Shown one piece after another: positions 1 through 5,421 of a stretch of 7,814 nucleotides of DNA (within the stretch, counting starts at the first letter, position 1; each line of letters starts with the position of its first letter). The notes beneath the pieces are model-generated. The model had not been told where the DNA came from. It worked only from the letters and a program-made list of their open reading frames with translations, and ran no database searches. Position numbers and translations under genes: made by a program. Source of the stretch: Gallionellaceae bacterium. Its GTDB lineage: Bacteria > Pseudomonadota > Gammaproteobacteria > Burkholderiales > Gallionellaceae. The stretch lies in the NCBI GenBank assembly GCA_021731185.1, contig JAKFXW010000090.1:1-7814 (forward strand), in the 5' to 3' direction.

Positions 1-284
1 AGATGAGGCAGCACATGAAAAGCCTGAAATACAAACCCCATTTTTTCGCGGCGTAACTGTGTTGCCTGATCGTCGTTCATCTGAGCCAGCTCATGCCCAT
101 CAATGATTATGCTGCCACTATCCGGTGTTTCCAAGCCTGCCATTAAATTGAGCAAAGTTGATTTGCCCGTGCCGGACTCCCCCATGATGGCAACATATTC
201 ACCCGCATTGAGGTGAAAATTGATGTCCTGAAGGATAGGGCGGGAGCGGTTGTAAGATTTGCTGAGGTGACTAAGCGTGAGCAT
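1..284 (-). CDS. ABC transporter ATP-binding protein, LolD/MacB type (partial, 5' end only)
   Basis: The ATPase subunit of an ABC transporter, cytoplasmic side of the inner membrane. I translated it by hand: it starts MLTLSHLSKSY at 284 and 94 residues are visible before the window edge removes the rest (family members are about 220-240 aa). Visible motifs are Walker A GESGTGKST at residues 35-43 and a Q-loop in GFVFQAFHVLP (Q87). The signature LSGGQ, Walker B and H-loop lie outside the window. The spacing and the GFVFQ-F--LP sequence fit the MacB/LolD/YbbA group, which powers lipoprotein release or macrolide/peptide export; the exact member cannot be told without the permease. The gene follows amiC in the same direction after 45 bp, so co-transcription is plausible. 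No strong Shine-Dalgarno sequence precedes the ATG. Family call is firm, function is not. Confidence 0.88.
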   Translation of the reverse strand, partial: MLTLSHLSKSYNRSRPILQDINFHLNAGEYVAIMGESGTGKSTLLNLMAGLETPDSGSIIIDGHELAQMNDDQATQLRREKMGFVFQAFHVLPH

Positions 285-329
285 AAGTTTTTATAAGGAA
301 TAATGAACTGACCAACGCGGCATTATGAG

Positions 330-1691
330 CTAATTATTGCTGCTGAGCGTGGGTCTGGGTGTGAGTGTGGGTATGGGTCTGGAAAGGGCTGGGCTTTGCG
401 CGAAGTAACGTTTGACACCCATCAAAATAGCTCGCGCCATGTCTTCCTGATAAGCCGGATTGTTGAGACGACGTTCCTCGGTGGGATTGCTGATAAATGC
501 AGTTTCTACCAGAATTGAAGGAATATCGGGAGCTTTCAATACCGCGAAACCTGCTTGTCCAACCGCTTTGCCGTGTAGCGTATTAATATTACCCAATTCA
601 CCTAATACATGCGTAGCTAATTTCACGCTGTCATTAATTGAGGCGGTTTGTGAAAGATCCAGCAGGATGTGGGCAAGATGGGGGTCTTGCACGGCCAGAT
701 TTACGCCTCCAATCAAATCTGCCTCGTTTTCTTTTTTAGCCAGCCAGCCTGCGCTGGCACTACTCGCGCCGCTCTCAGACAGGGTGAAGACTGAGGAGCC
801 GCGTACATTGGAGCGGGTAAAAGCATCAGCGTGGATGGATATAAATAAATCCGCACGAACTTGCCGTGCTTTTTGAATGCGCCCACCTAGCGGTATGAAA
901 TAATCTCCATCTCGAATCAATACGCCGCGCATGTCTGGCGTTTGCGCCATCAGTTTTTTGAGTTTACGGGCAATCGCCAGCGTGACATTTTTTTCGAGTG
1001 TCCCTCGGCGACCCTTGGCTCCCGGGTCTTCACCACCATGTCCAGCGTCAATAGCAACAATCAAGATGCGCGCATTGGTCGGATTACGCGTTGGGGAGGT
1101 GAGTGGTGGAATAGTCGGTGTGGTCGTATTATCAGCTTGTGGCGGAATTGCCTGGCTAGCCACATCTTCATTCGTGATCGTGCCTGTTAGAGGCTGAGCA
1201 GTTGCAGCAGCTGATTTTTCTTCCAGTGATTGCAATAATGCAATAAGAGGGTCAACGGGGTGTTCAGGATAAATATCCAGCACCAAGCGATGACCGTATT
1301 CACCCACTGGCATGAGGTTAAATAGCTGCGGTTTCACTTCAGTCTTAAGGTCCAGCACGAGGCGCACCGTGTCGGATTTGAATAATCCCACGCGCACACT
1401 GCGTATATAAGGATCATCGCTGTTAATTTTGCTGGCTAAACTTTTCAAGGCAGCGTTCATCGACACACCATGGAGATCGATCACTAATCGATGCGGATTA
1501 CCCAGAGTAAATTGTTGATAACGAACAGGCTTGGCTGATTCCAGCGTAAGTCGGGTATAGTCTTGTGCCGACCATACGCGAGTACTATCGATGGAAATTT
1601 CATTGTCCCCTTGTGGGGCTGCGTGTGCGTGCGGATGCAAAACCGCAGCCAAGCATATAGTTAAAATCAGTGTTGCAAGTTTTTTAAGCAT
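330..1691 (-). CDS. amiC: N-acetylmuramoyl-L-alanine amidase, AmiC type (AMIN + Amidase_3)
   Basis: A periplasmic zinc hydrolase that cuts the amide bond between MurNAc and the peptide stem, splitting septal peptidoglycan at division. The 453-aa protein begins with a Sec-type signal peptide (basic MLKK, hydrophobic core, likely cleavage after HAHA near residue 24); no twin-arginine is seen. An AMIN domain spans about residues 32-140, a Pro/Thr-rich linker about 150-205, and Amidase_3 about 208-432. Zinc-site residues are all present: H218 (DAGHGG), E233 (TLEKN), H287 (SIHADA) and E396 (VETAF). A segment around 315-365 would be the autoinhibitory helix released by an EnvC/NlpD-type activator. 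The start overlaps the tsaE 3' end by 25 nt, the conserved tsaE-ami arrangement, implying translational coupling. Oddities: an 18-bp repeat falls just after the signal-peptide site, and the C-terminal tail is encoded by degenerate hexamer repeats. Confidence 0.95.
   Translation of the reverse strand: MLKKLATLILTICLAAVLHPHAHAAPQGDNEISIDSTRVWSAQDYTRLTLESAKPVRYQQFTLGNPHRLVIDLHGVSMNAALKSLASKINSDDPYIRSVRVGLFKSDTVRLVLDLKTEVKPQLFNLMPVGEYGHRLVLDIYPEHPVDPLIALLQSLEEKSAAATAQPLTGTITNEDVASQAIPPQADNTTTPTIPPLTSPTRNPTNARILIVAIDAGHGGEDPGAKGRRGTLEKNVTLAIARKLKKLMAQTPDMRGVLIRDGDYFIPLGGRIQKARQVRADLFISIHADAFTRSNVRGSSVFTLSESGASSASAGWLAKKENEADLIGGVNLAVQDPHLAHILLDLSQTASINDSVKLATHVLGELGNINTLHGKAVGQAGFAVLKAPDIPSILVETAFISNPTEERRLNNPAYQEDMARAILMGVKRYFAQSPALSRPIPTLTPRPTLSSNN
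351..380. repeat. Degenerate hexanucleotide tandem repeat in the amiC 3' end
   Basis: Five contiguous hexamers on the + strand read GGGTCT, GGGTGT, GAGTGT, GGGTAT, GGGTCT. On the amiC strand they encode the Pro/Thr-rich tail around PIPTLTPRPT, beyond the catalytic domain. Because the unit is six bases, gain or loss of units keeps the frame, so tail length could vary without harming the enzyme. Variation is inference; the repeat itself is seen. Confidence 0.6.
1601..1618 (+). repeat. 18-bp palindromic repeat, copy 1 (inside amiC)
   Basis: CATTGTCCCCTTGTGGGG, identical over 18 bp to the copy at 7048-7065 and differing at one base from that at 6509-6526. On the + strand it can fold as GTCCC-CTTGT-GGGGC with one T-G wobble. 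It encodes APQGDNE-type residues directly after the signal-peptide cleavage region of AmiC. Deleting exactly these bases keeps the frame and leaves AHA-EISID, still a good cleavage site. The match to copy 3 continues six bases further (CTGCGT). Confidence 0.75.
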
Positions 1692-2155
1692 GTCCTGCCA
1701 ATTTGAGTTAGTGCGCGGATTCCCAAGTTGCGGCTGTTAGATAAAATTTCAAATGTGATTGTGATGTCGGCCGCAGGGACTAAGCCTTGCGCTTTTTCTG
1801 GCCACTCGATTAAACATATATTACGTTGGTCGAATTCATCGCGAAAGCCTGCTTGTTCCCATTCATCCGCGCTGTTAAAGCGATATAAATCAAAGTGCCG
1901 AAAGTGTAACCCAGCGATTTCGTAGTGCTCAAGCAAGGTGTAGGTTGGACTTTTAACACGCCCGCTGTAGCCTAGCGCATTTAACAATGCGCGTATCAAC
2001 GTGGTCTTTCCTGCACCTAAGTCGCCAATCAAATAAATCACCATGCCCGGTTGAATACACGCAGATAAGCGCGCCGCAAAAACTTCTGTCGCCGCCTCGT
2101 CTGCCAAGGCCAGCTTTATTACGTTATCATAACCTGACATTTCGGGCAGGGACAT
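1667..2155 (-). CDS. tsaE: tRNA threonylcarbamoyladenosine biosynthesis ATPase TsaE
   Basis: A cytoplasmic P-loop ATPase that works with TsaB and TsaD to place the threonylcarbamoyl group on A37 of ANN-decoding tRNAs. From the ATG at 2155 it is 162 aa (family about 150-160). Visible motifs: Walker A GDLGAGKTT (residues 44-52), the SPTYTLLEHY switch-like segment (69-78), HFDLYR (87-92) and IEWPEK (116-121), all typical of TsaE. The open frame continues to an ATG at 2275, but that extension would overlap divergent queG by 108 bp and has no family resemblance, so I reject it. A second possible start at 2140 (MSGYDN, 157 aa) matches the E. coli protein's offset about as well; neither has a clear Shine-Dalgarno sequence. 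The 3' end overlaps amiC by 25 nt. Confidence 0.93.
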   Translation of the reverse strand: MSLPEMSGYDNVIKLALADEAATEVFAARLSACIQPGMVIYLIGDLGAGKTTLIRALLNALGYSGRVKSPTYTLLEHYEIAGLHFRHFDLYRFNSADEWEQAGFRDEFDQRNICLIEWPEKAQGLVPAADITITFEILSNSRNLGIRALTQIGRTCLKNLQH

Positions 2156-2167
2156 TTTAGGCGATAT

Positions 2168-3268
2168 ATGCAAACTAATATTCCTCAAATAGTGGACTAC
2201 GCTGTGCTGGCCAGTAAAATCAAAGCATGGGGCAGGGCGCTGGGATTTCAAGCTGTGGGCATTGCCGATACCCATCTGCCTGAAGCTGAAGCAGGCCTGC
2301 AGAAATGGCTAGCGCAAGGCTTTCACGGTGAGATGGATTATATGGCAAAACATGGCTTGAAACGCAGCCGCCCAGCAGAACTCATTCCTGGTACGTTACG
2401 CATTATCTCGGTGCGCATGAATTATGCTCCGCCTGCGGCGAAAGACAGCTGGGAAACCTTATCGGATGGAAGTCGTGCCTTTATTTCTCGCTATGCATTG
2501 GGGAGGGATTATCACAAGGTTTTGCGTCACCGCCTAGATGAGTTAGCACAGAAAATTCGAGAAGAAGTTGCTGAGTTTAATTACCGAGTATTTACTGACA
2601 GCGCACCAGTCATGGAAGTGGAGTTAGCGCGCAAAGCACGTTTGGGTTGGCGTGGCAAACATACGCTGTTGCTGTCGCGGGAACAGGGGTCGTGGTTTTT
2701 CTTGGGCGAGTTGTATACCAATTTACCGTTGCCCGTAGATGAACTGATGGATGGTGATGGGGTAGAGCACTGCGGCAGTTGTTCGGCATGCATACAAGTT
2801 TGCCCAACTCAAGCCATTGTCGCACCTTATAAATTAGACGCCCGCCGCTGCATTTCTTACTTGACGATCGAGCTTAAAGGCAGCATTCCAGTTGAATTGC
2901 GTCCACTTATGGGCAATCGCATATATGGCTGTGATGATTGTCAGTTAGCCTGCCCTTGGAATCGTTTTGCCCATAAAAGTCTGGAAGCTGATTTTGCCAT
3001 TCGACATGGATTGGATAATATTGGTTTGACTGAACTTTTTTCTTGGGATGAAACTACATTCAAGCAAAAATTTGCCGGCAGCGCAGTGTATCGAATCGGC
3101 TATGAACAATGGCTGCGCAACATTGCTGTTGCACTAGGTAATGCCCCGAAGCAGGCAGAAATTCAGCAGGCTCTGCACAGCAGAGTCGATGATCCTTCGC
3201 CTCTCATTCGCGAACATGTGCTGTGGGCACTCGATAAGCAGACAAAAGCAGGTGCAATTCAGGCTTGA
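2168..3268 (+). CDS. queG: Epoxyqueuosine reductase QueG
   Basis: A cobalamin-dependent iron-sulfur enzyme that reduces epoxyqueuosine to queuosine in the anticodon of GUN tRNAs, the last step of Q synthesis; cytoplasmic. The protein has 366 aa. It has the N-terminal QueG domain with FTDSAPVMEVELA (D144 matches the proposed catalytic Asp) and KARLGWRGKHT, then two [4Fe-4S] sets: C202, C205, C208, C212 followed by P, and C228 with C255, C258, C262 followed by PWN. A short HEAT-like tail with paired helices (about residues 315-358) binds tRNA in studied homologues. The ATG at 2168 is chosen because it is the first in frame and leaves 12 bp to divergent tsaE; a weak AGGCG lies just upstream. Its promoter must lie within or next to the tsaE coding start. 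Confidence 0.95.
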   Translation: MQTNIPQIVDYAVLASKIKAWGRALGFQAVGIADTHLPEAEAGLQKWLAQGFHGEMDYMAKHGLKRSRPAELIPGTLRIISVRMNYAPPAAKDSWETLSDGSRAFISRYALGRDYHKVLRHRLDELAQKIREEVAEFNYRVFTDSAPVMEVELARKARLGWRGKHTLLLSREQGSWFFLGELYTNLPLPVDELMDGDGVEHCGSCSACIQVCPTQAIVAPYKLDARRCISYLTIELKGSIPVELRPLMGNRIYGCDDCQLACPWNRFAHKSLEADFAIRHGLDNIGLTELFSWDETTFKQKFAGSAVYRIGYEQWLRNIAVALGNAPKQAEIQQALHSRVDDPSPLIREHVLWALDKQTKAGAIQA

Positions 3269-3279
3269 CGATACGGAAT

Positions 3280-3390
3280 TTAGGGGCGCAGGGTAGTAAG
3301 AAGGTCACCAATCTTAGCCACAGGCTCAATGACCTTAGGGGCACGCCCGGCATCCCTTTTCCCTGCTTTTTCGCGCCAGAGCAATTTAGC
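3280..3390 (-). pseudogene. Possible orphan C-terminal coding fragment (unrecognised)
   Basis: On the minus strand an open stretch of 36 codons follows an in-frame TGA (complement of 3391-3393) and ends with TAA at 3280-3282. It reads AKLLWREKAGKRDAGR, then APKVIEPVAKIGDLLTTLRP. The sequence has a protein-like composition (amphipathic, charged, few rare residues) but no ATG and no ribosome site; the only possible starts are TTG codons. I do not recognise the family. It lies between the cassette-like element and the queG stop, so it may be the tail of a gene whose front was lost when the island formed. It may equally be chance. Confidence 0.25.
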
Positions 3391-3403
3391 TCATTTCTGA
3401 GCT
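3388..3403. repeat. Small perfect inverted repeat
   Basis: AGCTCA, loop TTTC, TGAGCT: a perfect 6-bp stem at the chromosome-side edge of the attC-like site. No T-run follows on either strand, so it is not a standard terminator. Its role is unknown; it may mark the degenerate outer border of the cassette. Confidence 0.35.
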
Positions 3404-3473
3404 GGAGGTAAGATACAAGGGGCGCGGAGCCGCGCTTTTCGGCGGAGCGTCCCTCTTGACCGCAGGGTTAGGG
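3404..3473 (-). repeat. attC-like integron recombination site (3' end of cassette)
   Basis: Read on the minus strand, two bases of the TGA stop separate the gene from an R''-type core CCCTAAC (3473-3467), then an L''-like arm GTCAAGAGGGACGC (3461-3448), a GC-rich centre with a perfect GCGCGG-AG-CCGCGC hairpin (3422-3435), and an L'-like arm GCGCCCCTTGTATC (3425-3412). The two arms are imperfect complements, as in attC sites, which act as folded single strands. The outer R' box is poor: the expected GTT-R-R-R-Y is CTTACCT here. It is either decayed or the target-side sequence of a secondary-site insertion. The call rests on architecture read by eye, not on a covariance model. Confidence 0.6.
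3422..3439 (+). terminator. Hairpin plus short T-run, possible queG terminator
   Basis: GCGCGG, loop AG, CCGCGC followed by TTTT on the + strand, about 155 nt past the queG stop. The stem is strong and the T-run short, so it could end queG transcription before it runs antisense into the cassette gene. It is also the central hairpin of the attC-like site, and may serve only as that. Confidence 0.35.
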
Positions 3474-3474
3474 C

Positions 3475-3981
3475 TCATTTCCCGCCCTCCGCATCCATCT
3501 TCTTCACCAACTCGAAGACCTCATTCGAGAGCTGATGTGCGCTCTTATCCAAATTGACCAAGTCACGAGCCAGCTTAGGGTATGCGGCCACTGGGAATTT
3601 CACTTCACGAACGTGGTGAAAATCATCGTGAACGTCGAACTTCATCAAAACAAAGTAGCCGTCGATGGGGGCGAGGCTTACAACGGCTCCATGAATTAGA
3701 TCGTTCCTGACCTTGCTCAAACGATCAAACTCGGCGAAGACCGATTCAGCCTGCGATTTAAGGCTCTTCAAAGTCGCGTCGCCCGCGAACGATTTTCGCG
3801 CGAACTTCAACTTGGGCGTGAGCATTACCGGAATCCTGCGCGAGAATTTTCGCGTGTAGAATGACTGCCAGAGCAGGGCGATGAGCATGTCGAGAGATTG
3901 CTCGCAACTCCCCCACTGGACAACTACGAGACCAAATGCCTTCGCGATGTTGTCCAAGTCCTTCGTGTCTTGATCGGCCAT
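3475..3981 (-). CDS. Cassette-borne hypothetical protein with HEPN-like R-x4-H motif
   Basis: A 168-aa soluble protein with no signal peptide or membrane segment; I do not recognise a named family. It appears mostly helical at both ends: an N-terminal helix with WGSCEQSLDMLIALLW (residues 23-38) and a later helix leading to RLSKVRNDLIHG (87-98). The R92-N-D-L-I-H97 pattern matches the R-x4-6-H signature of HEPN-fold proteins, many of which are RNases of toxin, abortive-infection or CRISPR systems; E27 in the first helix is also in a usual place. A C-terminal basic helix ends the protein. No antitoxin-like partner is visible. The start at 3981 is favoured because it sits 12 nt inside the cassette border with AGGG as a possible ribosome site. 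Codon choice is more GC-ending than in lplT or queG. The function remains inference. Confidence 0.8.
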   Translation of the reverse strand: MADQDTKDLDNIAKAFGLVVVQWGSCEQSLDMLIALLWQSFYTRKFSRRIPVMLTPKLKFARKSFAGDATLKSLKSQAESVFAEFDRLSKVRNDLIHGAVVSLAPIDGYFVLMKFDVHDDFHHVREVKFPVAAYPKLARDLVNLDKSAHQLSNEVFELVKKMDAEGGK

Positions 3982-3986
3982 GATGA

Positions 3987-4030
3987 GCCCTAACGTGATT
4001 CGAGTTGAGCGACACCCCCGCAGTGCGGGG
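3987..4030 (-). repeat. Half attC-like site at the 5' border of the cassette, with hairpin after lplT
   Basis: On the minus strand, lplT's TAA is followed by a perfect hairpin CCCCGC-ACT-GCGGGG (4030-4016), then an L'-like arm GTGTCGCTCAACTC (4015-4002), a spacer, and a G/TTAGGGC core ending at 3988. GCTCAACTC followed by a GTTAG core resembles the right end of many attC sites. The matching left arm is weak (GTAAAGCAC overlaps the lplT stop). The hairpin could also serve as an lplT terminator but lacks a T-run. Confidence 0.5.
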
Positions 4031-4037
4031 AAGTGCT

Positions 4038-5276
4038 TTACATCTGCCCCTGATCTTGATCGTGTCTGTGTTTTTTATATATCACACCCATGATGCCAGA
4101 CAGCAATAAACCAAATACGGTGATGATGGCGTAGATGCTGAAATCCAGCTTATCCATCAATGCAAATAAACCCAGCATGACGAAGATGCTGAGATTTTCG
4201 TTGAAATTTTGTACGGCGATGGATCTGCCCGCACCCATCAGAATATGGCCGCGATGTTGCAACAGTGCATTCATGGGCACAACAAAGTAGCCGCCCATCG
4301 CGCCAATGACGATGAGCAGACCAATGGCAAGTATGGAATTGGTGACGGGGATCATCATTAATACGACCACGCCCATGGCGATGCCGACGGGTAACACGCG
4401 CACGGCAGATTCCAATTTGACATAGCGGGCTGCCAAGACAGAGCCAATGGCAATGCCGACGGCAACCCAGGCCGTGAGGTATGCGGCGCGGCCTAAATCA
4501 TATTGCAAGGCGACAGCTGCCCAAGCCAGTACAATGAGGCGCAGCGTTGCGCCTGCTCCCCAGAATAAAGTGGTGACCGCGAGCGATACTTGTCCGAGCG
4601 GATCTTTCCACAATAATTTAAAGCAGTGCCAGAAATTGGTGACTAAAAATATCGGGCTGCGGCTGATAGGTTTGTGATCGATGGGTACACGCGGGATGCC
4701 CAAGTTGAATAACGCCGCTATTATATATATGACAAAGATGATCGAGATGGCGAGCATGGGCGCGGTGGTGATGCCTGTGTCTATCATAGGCACATCCCAT
4801 AAATTCAGCAGTGTGCTGGACACTGTAGGGTTGACTAACACGCCGCCGACCACTGCGCCCAAAACGATAGCAGCCACAGTTAGACCTTCTATCCAGCCAT
4901 TAGCCGATACGAGCTGATTAGACGGCAGATACTCGGTGAGAATGCCGTATTTGGCGGGGGAATACATCGCCGCGCCAAAACCTGCTATACCGAAAGCGAT
5001 GAGCGGGCTGACACCAACCAGCATGGCAATACATCCGACCATTTTGATAGTGTTGCTGATGAACATGACGCGACCCTTGGGCAACGAGTCGGCAAACGCA
5101 CCTACAAAAGGAGCTAATACAATATATGAGGCGACAAACGCCTGCTGTAACACAGGGATGTGCCAGTCGGGAGCCAACATCTCTTTTAGCAGGGCGATTG
5201 CAGCAAAAAGCAGGGCGTTGTCTGCGAGCGCGGAAAAAAATTGCGCCGCAAGAATAATCTTAAAACCTCGATTCAT
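4038..5276 (-). CDS. lplT: Lysophospholipid transporter LplT (MFS)
   Basis: An inner-membrane major facilitator that flips lysophospholipids (mainly lysophosphatidylethanolamine) to the cytoplasmic leaflet for re-acylation by Aas. The 412-aa protein has about 12 hydrophobic segments. Its start MNRGFKIILAAQFFSALADNALLF is close to the canonical LplT N-terminus (written here in parts: MNRGFKIILAAQF, then SALADNALLF), which fixes the start at 5276. Further LplT-like stretches are FGAAMYSPAKYGILTEYLP, ANGWIEGLTVAAIVLG and, late, MNALLQHRGHILMGAGRSIA. The tail after the last membrane segment is short and polar (YKKHRHDQDQGQM). No aas gene is visible; in E. coli the two are adjacent. It is divergent from alr across 145 bp, and its 3' end borders the cassette island. 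No clear ribosome site precedes the ATG. Confidence 0.93.
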   Translation of the reverse strand: MNRGFKIILAAQFFSALADNALLFAAIALLKEMLAPDWHIPVLQQAFVASYIVLAPFVGAFADSLPKGRVMFISNTIKMVGCIAMLVGVSPLIAFGIAGFGAAMYSPAKYGILTEYLPSNQLVSANGWIEGLTVAAIVLGAVVGGVLVNPTVSSTLLNLWDVPMIDTGITTAPMLAISIIFVIYIIAALFNLGIPRVPIDHKPISRSPIFLVTNFWHCFKLLWKDPLGQVSLAVTTLFWGAGATLRLIVLAWAAVALQYDLGRAAYLTAWVAVGIAIGSVLAARYVKLESAVRVLPVGIAMGVVVLMMIPVTNSILAIGLLIVIGAMGGYFVVPMNALLQHRGHILMGAGRSIAVQNFNENLSIFVMLGLFALMDKLDFSIYAIITVFGLLLSGIMGVIYKKHRHDQDQGQM

Positions 5277-5307
5277 GCAGCGGAATGGGTATTATTTCAG
5301 AAATCGT

Positions 5308-5360
5308 TTTATATCATGAAATCCGATTCACATTATAAAAATCTAGTTTATATCGCGAAA
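5308..5360. promoter_or_regulatory. Paired direct repeats in the lplT-alr divergent spacer (candidate operator)
   Basis: TTTATATCATGAAA (5308-5321) recurs as TTTATATCGCGAAA (5347-5360), identical at 12 of 14 positions, with starts 39 bp apart. Both lie in the AT-rich 145-bp spacer that must hold the promoters of both divergent genes. A regulator binding twice is possible. AT richness makes chance similarity more likely, and no known operator is matched. A TATATT-like -10 for alr lies near 5381-5388 without a convincing -35. Confidence 0.3.
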
Positions 5361-5421
5361 ATAAACTTCAGATGCCTGCTATTATATTCGCAACATTAAA
5401 AACGCCTGACGATTATTAAAT

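Larger units (their letters stand above)
3411..3993 (-). mobile_element. Candidate lone integron gene cassette (no integrase in window)
   Basis: A roughly 580-bp unit between the convergent 3' ends of queG and lplT. It contains one gene that starts 12 nt after a G/TTAGGGC crossover-type sequence and ends 1 nt before a CCCTAAC core, the compact layout typical of gene cassettes. Perfect 12-bp inverted copies, GTTAGGGCTCAT (3467-3478) and ATGAGCCCTAAC (3983-3994), bracket the gene. No intI, attI or further cassette is seen, so it would be a single-cassette, integrase-less cluster or a secondary-site insertion. The coding style inside differs from the neighbours (Lys codons are 11 AAG to 5 AAA; TTC is favoured for Phe), which supports transfer. 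An alternative is a small element with terminal inverted repeats, but the paired arms beside each core favour attC. Confidence 0.6.

Noticed and set aside
460..876. Plus-strand open frame of 138 codons
   Set aside because: It is antisense to the amiC catalytic domain, with no ribosome site or recognisable protein; the amiC frame explains the DNA.
2156..2275. N-terminal 40-residue extension of tsaE
   Set aside because: It would overlap divergent queG coding sequence by 108 bp and shows no TsaE-like sequence; the family begins near the ATG at 2155 or 2140.
3467..3994. 12-bp inverted repeats read as the ends of a miniature insertion sequence
   Set aside because: No transposase is encoded and there is no visible target duplication; the cores and flanking arms fit attC architecture better.
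3758..4015. Alternative minus-strand frame of 85 codons overlapping the cassette gene
   Set aside because: It crosses the cassette border and half attC-like site and has an R/H-rich shadow composition; the 168-aa frame fits the cassette limits.
4936..5319. Plus-strand open frame of 127 codons
   Set aside because: It is antisense to the well-supported lplT membrane domain, and its composition mirrors hydrophobic codons read backwards.
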